A DNA stretch of 35,164 bases, taken from assembly GCA_017469565.1 (NCBI GenBank), contig JAFUGC010000002.1:1-35164 (forward strand), written 5' to 3'. The stretch is from Clostridia bacterium. Lineage in GTDB: Bacteria > Bacillota > Clostridia > TANB77 > UBA1234. The notes below the pieces were generated by a model that saw only the letters and a program-made list of their open reading frames with translations, was not told where the DNA came from and made no database searches. Position 1 is the first letter of the stretch. Every line of letters begins with the position of its first letter. Shown here piece after piece: positions 25,449 to 32,952 of the stretch. The translations under genes were made by a program, and so were the position numbers.

Positions 25449-27455
25449 CTATCTTTGTAAATTGTATGAAGTCTGCTTATTGTTTCTTTTATTTTCAAGC
25501 TCTATCAAATAATTATTTTGTTCTCTACAAGATCTAATAATGACTTGAGAATCTCTCACTAAATTTTTCTCAGCATCCGTTGGCGTTCTTGCTATGATTC
25601 CGTTTCTGGAAATCATACGAGAATAATTTCCATAGAATGTCTCTGCTCTTCCAATCACAGCAGACTGCTGCTTTTTGTTTTCATACTTCTTTTTAATTCC
25701 AACATCACTAATATGATAAGCTGTTGTAAGTGCTCTCTCAAGTTTCTCTAAATCTTCTTGTTCATCACGCGTCATTCCCGATTCGCGCGCAATATGGATT
25801 TCTGCCATTAAATCTCTAGCACTATACAATTTGGAATCATCCCTATCTTCTATCAGACCACTATGTAATAATCTTTTATGAAATTCACTAGCACTATCCA
25901 ATTTCCCTTGTAAAATGGCAACCTCCTTTTCATGAGCTTGTTGCTTTCCTGAAATTTTACCGAAAAACCCAACTTTTTCAGACGCTTTTTCTGCTAATTC
26001 TCCTTGTAGTATTCTAATCTCTTGAGCGCTTCTAATTTTTAGTATTTTCTGCGCAATCGCACGTTTATACTCATTATCTGTAGATTCCAGAATTTGCTGT
26101 TTCTCATCATCTGAGAGCGATGATAAAACATTCGCATTTTTCAACAAACCAACACTATTCTCATCCACATAAGACAATCCTTTCACGGCCCAATCAACAT
26201 CTCTTGCGACATTAAGCACATGTGTTAAAGGAGAATCAAAATTAATACCACTCTGTTCCATGATAGCTTGTTTCCTTACAAACTGAGAAATAACATCTTC
26301 AGCCCCCCTCATGGACTGCTCATATAATTGTGCAATATTCCTAGCATTTGTCATTCCTTGTTGTATTTTTTGTTCTGCCATACTTTGTTCTCTTCTTTCA
26401 GCCTCCACCACCGGCCCAATAATCGCATTAATTTTTTGATCAATTTCCTGTTCAATAGCGGCGCATTTTCCTTCCATCAGTGCTCTAAATTTTTTCTTGT
26501 ATGCGCTAATGGACTGTGCTGTAGAAACATATTCATTTTTTTGATTTTGATATTCTTGCTCTAATTTTTGTAATGCAATATCAATATATGCTAAATCCTC
26601 TTTCCAATCTTTATCACTAATATATTCTTGTCTTTGCCTAGAAATCCTATTATAGCTATCTCTTTTTATCTGCATTTGGTCTTGTGTTTCACGCATTTTA
26701 GTCTTTAAGTCAAAACACTTATCCGTTTCATGACTGAAATTTGAAGCACCTTCTAATAGTTCACTTTCTAGTTTCTTCATCTCATCACGATCTATCTGCT
26801 GAGGCTTTTTATTATGTACTATCAAATACTCTCTTCTGATTGGCGTACCACTAAACTCGCCTGAAGAAGCATAATATTTTTCTTGATTTCCATCTTCCAA
26901 CTCCACAAATGGAGAAATCAAGATTTCTTCCTCATTTGCCATAGCAGGCATTACTATATAAGGGACATCTGCATCTAATCGAATATCACTCACAACATGT
27001 CTTAATGCCTTCCTATTATTAGAAACTGCCCAAAGACAGGCCTCATTAATACTCTCACTTGTGGAAAGAAATCCCAATACATCTTGCTCTAATAATGAGT
27101 GACCACTCCCTCTATATACTCTTGGGCCAAAATCCCCCTGAAGATAAGAATTCTTCACCATACTTGCATAAAGATTTTGTATTTTTTGCATGATACCAGC
27201 AATATATTGCTCAGGATTTTCTCTTTTATTTTCATAATAAGAATAATATTCTTTCTTCCCTAATACATCCCCTGTATTTTCCTTCTCCACTCTAGGGGCA
27301 GGGGTATCTGTAATAAAATCCGCTAATAATTCATTTATTTCCGTTGATCCTGAATGACCTTGATAGCTATGTAGAGCCTTTTCTTCCTCTTCTGTGATAG
27401 CAAGTATCTCCAAAATAGCAGGCATTCTTTTAAATTTCTCTTGTAGCTTTGGCAT
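25449..27455 (-). CDS. ADP-ribosyltransferase-like protein with long coiled-coil region
   Basis: This 668-residue protein has no signal peptide or membrane segment. Residues 90-215 show the R-S-E pattern of arginine-type mono-ADP-ribosyltransferases: Arg115 in RVYRGSG, Ser131-Thr132-Ser133 in GFLSTSES, and Glu175-x-Glu177 in NEEEILISPF. That set binds NAD and transfers ADP-ribose in toxins such as VIP2 and in some cellular enzymes. A charged coiled coil (about 225-440, rich in E, K and Q) and a helical C-terminal region follow. The ATG at 27455 has AAAGGGGG upstream; a hypothetical 29-codon extension lacks one. It has its own promoter and precedes murT by 14 bases. Target and delivery route are unknown; activity is inferred. 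Confidence 0.72.
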   Translation of the reverse strand: MPKLQEKFKRMPAILEILAITEEEEKALHSYQGHSGSTEINELLADFITDTPAPRVEKENTGDVLGKKEYYSYYENKRENPEQYIAGIMQKIQNLYASMVKNSYLQGDFGPRVYRGSGHSLLEQDVLGFLSTSESINEACLWAVSNNRKALRHVVSDIRLDADVPYIVMPAMANEEEILISPFVELEDGNQEKYYASSGEFSGTPIRREYLIVHNKKPQQIDRDEMKKLESELLEGASNFSHETDKCFDLKTKMRETQDQMQIKRDSYNRISRQRQEYISDKDWKEDLAYIDIALQKLEQEYQNQKNEYVSTAQSISAYKKKFRALMEGKCAAIEQEIDQKINAIIGPVVEAERREQSMAEQKIQQGMTNARNIAQLYEQSMRGAEDVISQFVRKQAIMEQSGINFDSPLTHVLNVARDVDWAVKGLSYVDENSVGLLKNANVLSSLSDDEKQQILESTDNEYKRAIAQKILKIRSAQEIRILQGELAEKASEKVGFFGKISGKQQAHEKEVAILQGKLDSASEFHKRLLHSGLIEDRDDSKLYSARDLMAEIHIARESGMTRDEQEDLEKLERALTTAYHISDVGIKKKYENKKQQSAVIGRAETFYGNYSRMISRNGIIARTPTDAEKNLVRDSQVIIRSCREQNNYLIELENKRNNKQTSYNLQR

Positions 27456-27480
27456 ATTACACACCCCCTTTACTACTATT

Positions 27481-27509
27481 ATTTTAGCACTTTTTTCCAA
27501 AGTGTACAA
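27481..27509 (-). promoter_or_regulatory. Promoter of the ART-like/murT/gatD operon
   Basis: On the minus strand TTGTAC (27509-27504) and TAAAAT (27486-27481) are 17 bases apart, followed about 25 bases later by the start codon. It lies just downstream of the terminator at 27531-27573. Confidence 0.6.
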
Positions 27510-27530
27510 TATTGACACAAGACAAATATA

Positions 27531-27573
27531 AAAAAGCTGCACTTATGGCTATCAGCCCTAAGCGCAGCTTTTT
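27531..27573 (-). terminator. Strong intrinsic terminator after the GC-rich orphan gene
   Basis: Arms AAAAAGCTGC and GCAGCTTTTT (27531-27540, 27564-27573) close a long hairpin. Inner stems CTTA/TAAG and GGCT/AGCC are each separated by single mismatches. The T-run continues on both strands, so it can act in either direction. Confidence 0.92.
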
Positions 27574-27576
27574 TAT

Positions 27577-28014
27577 TTAGAGGAGATATTCACGGTACTC
27601 CTCAATTTTGTTTTCAAAGGTATCCCGCACCATCTCTAACATCTGGCATACATACACCAAGTTTCCGATGTAGAAATTCTGAGTATTCATCAGAATTCCA
27701 TAGCACATGTCAATGTTACTGATGGCACTTGCCAGCTCTTCATCATACTCCCGCCAGGAGCAGTCACTCCCCAGCAGTGCATACTTATTGAGCTTGCTTC
27801 TGTAATTGGCAATGTTCTGTGCCAACATACCATCCAGCCGGATGCACCTAAACTCCTCCAGAGTCCTATCAACTCTAACAACAGCCTGCCTCAAATCTTC
27901 AATTACCTCTGAGATTTTATCAGGATGTACCAAAATCAGATTTGAAAAACTCGTGTCACGATACATATGCTGACGCATGTCCCGGTTGTCCAACTTAACT
28001 CTTGCTCCTGTCAT
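27577..28014 (-). CDS. Orphan helical protein of unknown function, probably acquired
   Basis: The 145-residue soluble protein is predicted to be almost all helical, with no motif I recognise. Four 60-base rows I counted inside it average about 47% GC (one reaches 60%), against about 35% in a neighbouring row. It also uses CGG, CGT and CTG codons that neighbours avoid. That points to recent transfer. It is a single-gene unit: a near-consensus promoter (28060-28088), an AAAGGGG ribosome site 7 bases before the ATG, and a strong terminator right after the stop. It lies immediately downstream of two tRNA genes, a common landing place for mobile DNA, though I find no integrase or duplicated tRNA end. 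Confidence 0.8.
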   Translation of the reverse strand: MTGARVKLDNRDMRQHMYRDTSFSNLILVHPDKISEVIEDLRQAVVRVDRTLEEFRCIRLDGMLAQNIANYRSKLNKYALLGSDCSWREYDEELASAISNIDMCYGILMNTQNFYIGNLVYVCQMLEMVRDTFENKIEEYREYLL

Positions 28015-28059
28015 AAGAATACCCCTTTCACAGTCGATATAGTAATTTCCAACGTGTAT

Positions 28060-28088
28060 ATTGTATCACAACATCCATTTTTTGTCAA
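28060..28088 (-). promoter_or_regulatory. Near-consensus housekeeping promoter of the orphan gene
   Basis: On the minus strand TTGACA (28088-28083) and TACAAT (28065-28060) are exactly 17 bases apart. A transcript would start about 40 bases before the ATG. Confidence 0.9.
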
Positions 28089-28113
28089 CGAGATTTACAT
28101 AAAAAAGTGACGC

Positions 28114-28144
28114 GATGCTTTTGGGGACACCTTCCAAAAGCATC
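28114..28144. repeat. Perfect 11-bp inverted repeat
   Basis: Arms GATGCTTTTGG (28114-28124) and CCAAAAGCATC (28134-28144) flank a 9-base loop. On the minus strand a T6 run follows after about 7 bases, so it could be a second, weak terminator behind the tRNAs. The loop region GGGGACAC resembles GGGGACAT near the rbr terminator. Confidence 0.6.
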
Positions 28145-28157
28145 TGCCAAAACACAA

Positions 28158-28187
28158 AAAAAGTAGCAATTTTATTTGCTACTTTTT
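28158..28187 (-). terminator. Intrinsic terminator of the tRNA transcript
   Basis: A 12-bp stem (AAAAAGTAGCAA with TTGCTACTTTTT) encloses a 6-base loop and continues into a T-run on the minus strand. It begins 2 bases after the CCA end of tRNA-Tyr. Confidence 0.92.
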
Positions 28188-28189
28188 GA

Positions 28190-28274
<85 letters not shown>

Positions 28275-28300
28275 ATATATTTGATTGATTCTTTAGTTAG

Positions 28301-28377
28301 TGGTGGATCTTCAGGGACTCGAACCCCGGACCGACCGGTTATGAGCCGGTTGCTCTAACCAACTGAGCTAAAGATCC
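28301..28377 (-). tRNA. tRNA with CAT anticodon (probably tRNA-Ile2, otherwise elongator tRNA-Met)
   Basis: A 77-base tRNA with encoded CCA. The acceptor stem GGATCTT pairs with AAGATCC, the D arm contains AGCTCAGTTGGTTAGAGC, and the anticodon CAT is at 28343-28341 in a CTCATAA loop. The acceptor and CTCATAA loop resemble the Bacillus tRNA whose C34 is modified to lysidine (Ile2) more than elongator Met, but the identity is not settled from sequence. Confidence 0.93.
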
Positions 28378-28394
28378 ATCAGCTGACGAATTAT

Positions 28395-28423
28395 AGTATA
28401 ATAAAAACAAAGCTCATTGTCAA
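28395..28423 (-). promoter_or_regulatory. Promoter of the tRNA pair
   Basis: On the minus strand TTGACA (28423-28418) and TATACT (28400-28395) are 17 bases apart, ending 17 bases before the first tRNA. A/T-rich 12-base repeats lie directly upstream. Confidence 0.92.
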
Positions 28424-28427
28424 CAAA

Positions 28428-28463
28428 AATTTCAAAAATAATTTCAAAAATAATTTCAAAAAA
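28428..28463. repeat. Three tandem copies of a 12-base A/T-rich unit
   Basis: AATTTCAAAAAT occurs at 28428, 28440 and 28452, with one change at the end of the last copy. The array abuts the -35 of the tRNA promoter and fills most of the gap to hemW. It may act as an UP element. Confidence 0.85.
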
Positions 28464-28478
28464 TTCTTGACAGAAAAT

Positions 28479-29618
28479 TTAGATAAACTCTCTCCAAACC
28501 ACATTAGCAAAGTCTAATCCTTTTTCCGTTAACATGACAGTATCCGCATTATTTTCATGCAAAAGCCCCATTCTTACTAGTTTTTCTATCTCCTTTTCAA
28601 ATTTCTTTTTCACATCAAAATGAAATATTTCCCTGGCCTCCTGAAAATCAACACCGCTTATCAATCTTAACTTTAGTATCATATATTCTCTTACTTTATC
28701 CTCCATATTTTGTACTTCCTGAACATGCTGAATACTTTCTCCACGTCTTACTTTTGCAATATAACTCTCTATCCCCTGCTCATTGGTATATCTCATATGA
28801 TTGACGTAGGAGCTAGCGCCAGCCCCAATTCCAATGTATTCTCCTTGATTCCAATATACTAAATTATGCCTAGATTCATATCCCTTTTTTGCAAAATTCG
28901 ATATCTCATAATGCTCAAATCCTTGGTTTTTTAATGCCTCTTTAGTATCATAATACATCTGTCTTTCCACTTCTTCTGGAGGCAAATTTTGAAAAATATC
29001 ATGATGCAAAATAAGAGAATAACAGGAAATATGCTCCGGTTGGATTCCAATTAAGTAATTCAAACTTTCCTTTAAATCTTTCAACGTCTGCCCTGGAAGT
29101 CCAAACATTAAGTCCACATTGACATTACAAAACCCTGCTTTTCTAATGATTCCATAAGCCTCTTCAAATTCCAAAAATGTATGTGCTCTTCCAATCGTAT
29201 GTAATATGGTATCATTAGTTGTCTGAAGTCCAATGCTAATCCTATTGATCCCCGCTCTTTGATATGCTTGTATTTTTTCTTCTGTCACAGTGCATGGATT
29301 TACTTCAATGGTTATCTCAGCATCATCTGATATCATATGCCTTTCATGCAGCATTGCGATTAACTTTTCAATATACTTACTATCAATAAAAGATGGCGTT
29401 CCACCACCTATATAGATAGTATCAAACATCTGGTTCTCACTGGCATTAAAACTACCTAAAGTACCATTTTTCATTTTTCTGCATGCAGTATCTAACTCCG
29501 TATACAAAGTTTCCATATATGGGGCAATTTTTTCACTCTGATAATCATAAGAATTGAAATCACAATATTTGCACTTCTTTTTACAAAACGGGATATGTAC
29601 ATACAACGACCTTAACAA
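28479..29618 (-). CDS. hemW: HemW-type radical SAM protein (heme chaperone)
   Basis: The 379-residue radical SAM protein has the Cys12-x3-Cys16-x2-Cys19 cluster motif (PFCKKKCKYCDF), GGGTPSFI, EVNPCTV, NRISIGLQ and a C-terminal HemW domain with YWNQGEYIGIGAGASSY. Annotated in the past as oxygen-independent coproporphyrinogen oxidase, such proteins lack its extra cysteine (CxxxCxxC rather than CxxxCxxCxC) and act as heme chaperones. The start is TTG at 29618, with GAGGTG 8 bases upstream, overlapping the end of whiA by 7 bases. There are no other heme genes in the window. Confidence 0.93.
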   Translation of the reverse strand: MLRSLYVHIPFCKKKCKYCDFNSYDYQSEKIAPYMETLYTELDTACRKMKNGTLGSFNASENQMFDTIYIGGGTPSFIDSKYIEKLIAMLHERHMISDDAEITIEVNPCTVTEEKIQAYQRAGINRISIGLQTTNDTILHTIGRAHTFLEFEEAYGIIRKAGFCNVNVDLMFGLPGQTLKDLKESLNYLIGIQPEHISCYSLILHHDIFQNLPPEEVERQMYYDTKEALKNQGFEHYEISNFAKKGYESRHNLVYWNQGEYIGIGAGASSYVNHMRYTNEQGIESYIAKVRRGESIQHVQEVQNMEDKVREYMILKLRLISGVDFQEAREIFHFDVKKKFEKEIEKLVRMGLLHENNADTVMLTEKGLDFANVVWREFI

Positions 29619-30127
29619 CTGCTTTTCACCTCATTTGCAAGCTCTTTAATCTTTTTAAACCTATGGCTCACGCCAGACCTGCTCAGTGCTGGCTCCAGCA
29701 TGCTGCCAATTTTGTCTAGGCTTGCTTCAGGATACTTTATCCTTAGATTGGCAATTTGTTTTAAAGGATTTGGCAATTTTTGAAACTGCTTTGTTTCCTT
29801 TAATATCATGATGTCTTTTAACTGTTCCGATGCTGCCACAGCAGTCTTATCCATATTAGCCACTTCAAAATTAATCTTGCGATTGATATTATTTCTATAT
29901 TCTTTTTCTACCTTGGTCTTTTCAAATTCAAGAATCCCCTTATTAGAACCAATGACTCTAAGAAAATCTGAAATGGTTTCAGAATCTTTAATATAAATTA
30001 CCAAAGTATTTTTTCGTTTCATCATCTTGGTAGAAATACCAAATTCGCTAAGAACACGATTCACAAAATTAGCATTTTGCATATTTTCAAGGACAATTTC
30101 CAAATGATTTCCGAGAATTTGGATCAA
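29612..30127 (-). CDS. whiA: C-terminal part of WhiA (frameshifted)
   Basis: This frame encodes the second half of WhiA: HLEIVLENMQNANFVNRVLS, the NRKINFEVANMDKTAVAA block, and the C-terminal helix-turn-helix with IRKYPEASL-like and LSRSGVSHRFKKI motifs. The frame opens at a TTG without ribosome site inside the first half, so this is not an independent start. Joining the halves with one base removed within TTCTCGG (about 30108-30112) gives DPNSGNHLEIV, the exact spacing seen in WhiA homologues. WhiA is a DNA-binding protein affecting division, chromosome segregation and sporulation. Confidence 0.85.
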   Translation of the reverse strand: MIQILGNHLEIVLENMQNANFVNRVLSEFGISTKMMKRKNTLVIYIKDSETISDFLRVIGSNKGILEFEKTKVEKEYRNNINRKINFEVANMDKTAVAASEQLKDIMILKETKQFQKLPNPLKQIANLRIKYPEASLDKIGSMLEPALSRSGVSHRFKKIKELANEVKSSC

Positions 30128-30578
30128 TCATAGAACCACTTCCTAAGAACACTCCCCTTAAGAAAGACCTCCTACAACACTCTTTCTCCATAATTTTTCC
30201 ATTATCCTCAATCACAATTTGTAAATTCACATCAATATTAACCAATGAATTGTTAAAAATCTTTCTCAAGTCCTCATCTTGGTCCACCACAAGCTCATAT
30301 AGCAAGTCTTTTTCAAATTTTTCAGTGGTCTCTTTTGCCAGCTTACCTTTTTCAATATTCGTTACTGGCGTAATGTCATACAGGCCTCGAAAGGCATTAT
30401 ACATTCTGCGAACCGCCGAAGAACTAGAAGTAATCATTCTAAGGACAAATTTATCATTTACCTTCACAATATTACAGTTGGCAATCAAATAGCCTGCAAG
30501 CTCGGCAAGCTTACAACATTCATTATTATGAGTGCTTACCTTTGTAAGCTCCTCCTTAAGCTCCGAAGAAAATGACAC
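30087..30578 (-). CDS. whiA: N-terminal part of WhiA (frameshifted)
   Basis: This frame encodes the first half of WhiA: MSFSSELKEELTKV, CCKLAELAGYLIAN, the LAGLIDADG-like fold up to CCRRSFLRGVFLGSGSMIDP. It then runs out of frame (KSFGNCP and a stop). The start is GTG at 30578, with AAAGGGG 8 bases before; a TTG at 30599 has no site. It begins 4 bases after the prmC stop. The combined gene (29612-30578) would encode about 320 residues, the normal WhiA length. Because whiA is highly conserved in Firmicutes, sequencing error or recoding deserve as much weight as true gene loss. Confidence 0.87.
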   Translation of the reverse strand: MSFSSELKEELTKVSTHNNECCKLAELAGYLIANCNIVKVNDKFVLRMITSSSSAVRRMYNAFRGLYDITPVTNIEKGKLAKETTEKFEKDLLYELVVDQDEDLRKIFNNSLVNIDVNLQIVIEDNGKIMEKECCRRSFLRGVFLGSGSMIDPNSRKSFGNCP

Positions 30579-30582
30579 CGCC

Positions 30583-31398
30583 TTATCCCCTTTCTGCAAT
30601 TATAACTCTATCATTGCCACTCAAATCTTTTACTTTTTTTATTTTTCTGTAGTGACATTCTTTCAATATTTCTGTAACCTCTTTGGCTTGGTCAAAGCCA
30701 ATCTCCAGTAAAAGCGTACCATGAGGTTTCAAATAATAATTTGCTTCTGCTATGATTTTCTCATAGAAATCAAGCCCAGATTTTCCGCCATCTAAAGCAC
30801 GTTTTGGTTCTCTTTTCACCTCAGCCTGTAAGTATTTCAACTCTTCTTTTCTGATATATGGCGGATTAGAAACAATCATCTCATATTTTTTCTCAATATT
30901 TTCAAACAAATCCGATTGAATAAAATTCACTTTCACGCCATTAAGCACAGCATTTTTTTTGGCAACAACAAGCGCTCTACTGCTAATATCCGAGGCATCC
31001 ACCTCTGCATTACTAAGATATTTTGCAAGACTAATTGCAATACACCCACTACCAGTACATAAATCTAAGATACGCGTTTTTCCCTGTTTAATCGCCTCTA
31101 GTACAAGAATTTCTGTATCTTCCCTTGGAATTAACACATTCTTGTTCACCATAAATGGTAACTTCATGAATTCCTTTCTTCCCGCAATATAAGCAAATGG
31201 CTCTCCAGCTGCCCTACGCCTTAAATCTATCACATATCTATCAAAATCTCCATCCGTACATTCTGTTATCTTAATTAGCTCTGCGGGCTCCACCTGCAAT
31301 GTGTTTGCTAGTAAAAGCCTAGCTTCCCTGCTATCCACACCATTTTCGTTCAAAAAGTCTCTTCCATATTTTAAAACATCTTTCATCTTTTGTGCCAT
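30583..31398 (-). CDS. prmC: Peptide chain release factor N5-glutamine methyltransferase
   Basis: The 271-residue protein has a helical N-terminal domain (GVDSREARLLLA, REEPFAY-like GEPFAYIAGRKEF) and a SAM-binding domain with ILDLCTGSGCIA and the catalytic NPPYI motif. It methylates the GGQ glutamine of release factors 1 and 2, raising termination efficiency. I chose the ATG at 31398, with GAGGAAG 6 bases upstream. An in-frame GTG at 31434 overlaps the preceding gene. It lies between a DUF1385 gene and whiA. Confidence 0.95.
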   Translation of the reverse strand: MAQKMKDVLKYGRDFLNENGVDSREARLLLANTLQVEPAELIKITECTDGDFDRYVIDLRRRAAGEPFAYIAGRKEFMKLPFMVNKNVLIPREDTEILVLEAIKQGKTRILDLCTGSGCIAISLAKYLSNAEVDASDISSRALVVAKKNAVLNGVKVNFIQSDLFENIEKKYEMIVSNPPYIRKEELKYLQAEVKREPKRALDGGKSGLDFYEKIIAEANYYLKPHGTLLLEIGFDQAKEVTEILKECHYRKIKKVKDLSGNDRVIIAERG

Positions 31399-31427
31399 AT
31401 TCTTCTTCCTCATATCTATTTTCTCAA

Positions 31428-32372
31428 TTACCACTTATCATCTTCACTATTTTCCGGAATAACCGCCTTTAAGGAAGCAATTGCCACCTCTATTTGAGAA
31501 TCATCCGGTTCTCTTGTTGTAATCCTTTGAAGCCATTTTCCAGGTTCATTTAACCATGTAATACATTTGTTAGTACTTCTACCCGCAAATTTAATCACCT
31601 CATATGATAAACCAGCAACGATTGGTAAAAATAAAAGCCTAAGCCCAATATTCACAAACATATTCTCATACACTCCTAGAAGAGAAAATACCAAAATGCT
31701 GATAATAACAACAAATAACAAGAAGCTGGTACCGCACCTTGGATGAAATCTTGTATATTTCTTTACATTTTCTACGGTAAGTTCTTCCCCATTTTCATAG
31801 CAAAAAATACTTTTATGCTCTGCGCCATGATACTCAAATACTCTTTGAATATCCTTCATCTGAGAAACTAAAACCATATAACCACCAAAGATAACAAGCT
31901 TTATGACACTCTCAATGAAGTTATATAAAACAGGATGCTGTGTTTTATCCGATACGACAAAGTTTGTAATAAAATTAGGAAGTACAAAGAATAACGCAAC
32001 GCTAATCAAGAGTGAAAATAAAACCGACAAGTACAATGCCCACTCCGGCATGCTGTTTTCATCCTTCTTATTTTCCTCTTTTTTCTCCTCTTCCTTATTT
32101 TCCTCTAATGCTGTTCCGTCATCAATATCATAAAATTTAGCAGAAAACATGAGTGCCTTTACTCCAGTTACCATAGAACTAAAGAAGGCCCAAACACCTC
32201 TAATAATTGGCACTTTTGTAATCCATTTTGTTTTTTGATTAACCTCTTTTTCATCTATAATAATCTCACCATCCGGCTTTCTAACAGCTATCGCAATCTT
32301 ATGTGGACCGCGCATCATGACACCTTCAATGACTGCTTGACCACCAATAGAAGTAATCTTCTTTTCGCTCAT
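31428..32372 (-). CDS. DUF1385 membrane protein
   Basis: The 314-residue protein starts with the DUF1385 signature ITSIGGQAVIEGVMMRGP and continues with four or so membrane segments (about residues 115-138, 151-172, 218-238 and 243-262). It also has YHGAEHKSIFCYENGEELT and TRFHPRCGTSFLLFV, conserved in the family. Function is unknown. In many Firmicutes this gene sits between rpmE and prmC, as here. The ATG at 32372 follows GGGGGTG at 7 bases. It has its own promoter (32394-32421). Confidence 0.93.
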   Translation of the reverse strand: MSEKKITSIGGQAVIEGVMMRGPHKIAIAVRKPDGEIIIDEKEVNQKTKWITKVPIIRGVWAFFSSMVTGVKALMFSAKFYDIDDGTALEENKEEEKKEENKKDENSMPEWALYLSVLFSLLISVALFFVLPNFITNFVVSDKTQHPVLYNFIESVIKLVIFGGYMVLVSQMKDIQRVFEYHGAEHKSIFCYENGEELTVENVKKYTRFHPRCGTSFLLFVVIISILVFSLLGVYENMFVNIGLRLLFLPIVAGLSYEVIKFAGRSTNKCITWLNEPGKWLQRITTREPDDSQIEVAIASLKAVIPENSEDDKW

Positions 32373-32393
32373 TAACAAACACCCCCAAATACC

Positions 32394-32421
32394 ATTATAT
32401 ATCAAAACATATTTTTTTCAA
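32394..32421 (-). promoter_or_regulatory. Promoter of the DUF1385-prmC-whiA-hemW operon
   Basis: On the minus strand TTGAAA (32421-32416) and TATAAT (32399-32394) are 16 bases apart, shortly upstream of the ribosome site GGGGGTG. Confidence 0.75.
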
Positions 32422-32483
32422 CAAGAAAAATGCCTAAACTGCTCTAGTTCCATAAGCAGTCCACATACAGATAAATAAAAATA

Positions 32484-32506
32484 GGAGCATGCACAATGCA
32501 TACCCC
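32484..32506 (-). terminator. Intrinsic terminator of rpmE
   Basis: Arms 32484-32493 and 32497-32506 form a 10-bp stem on the minus-strand RNA (two G-U pairs) with a 3-base loop, followed by TATTTTTATTT. Confidence 0.8.
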
Positions 32507-32549
32507 CTTCTCATCTTTGCATTTTAACAATCTTAGCGAAACAAAGAAA

Positions 32550-32753
32550 TTAGTCTTTAATACCATATTTCTTCTTGAATTGTTCAATTCTTCCGCCTGT
32601 TGTTCTTTGTTTTTGGTTACCTGTATAGAATGGATGACATTTTGAGCATACCTCAACAGTCATTTCTTCTTTTGTGGAACCAACTTTAATGACATTACCA
32701 CAACCACATCTAATTGTTGCTTCTTTGTATTCTGGATGTATTCCTGCTTTCAT
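32550..32753 (-). CDS. rpmE: 50S ribosomal protein L31
   Basis: This 67-residue L31 has the zinc-binding form with cysteines in RCGCGNV and [11 protein letters not shown], followed by [14 protein letters not shown]. The zinc-containing type is the one replaced by a paralogue under zinc starvation in some bacteria; no paralogue is in this window. AGAGGTGAAATAG precedes the ATG. It has its own promoter and terminator and follows rho. Confidence 0.97.
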   Translation of the reverse strand: MKAGIHPEYKEATIRCGCGNVIKVGSTKEEMTVEVCSKCHPFYTGNQKQRTTGGRIEQFKKKYGIKD

Positions 32754-32854
32754 CTATTTCACCTCTTCCTTTATCTTCCTTAAAATCTATATGTTATGAT
32801 TAAAAATCTTCCAAGCAAATATATATCCGATAATTGCTCATGCGTACGCTATAT

Positions 32855-32883
32855 ATATTAACACAATTATTAATTTTTGGCAA
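32855..32883 (-). promoter_or_regulatory. Promoter of rpmE
   Basis: On the minus strand TTGCCA (32883-32878) and TAATAT (32860-32855) are 17 bases apart, giving a leader of about 95 bases. I see no clear repressor site in it. Confidence 0.75.
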
Positions 32884-32952
32884 TACCCAAATTTAAGATT
32901 TCACACAATTCAGGACAACCATTTTCAAGCGGTCACTCATCAGCTTCCTTTA

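Noticed and set aside
27456-27542. A 29-codon N-terminal extension of the ADP-ribosyltransferase-like protein
   Set aside because: It would overlap the promoter and terminator, and the strong ribosome site sits before the internal ATG at 27455.
30087-30127. A -1 slippery-site explanation for whiA
   Set aside because: The two frames are related by +1, and no X-XXY-YYZ heptamer occurs at the junction.
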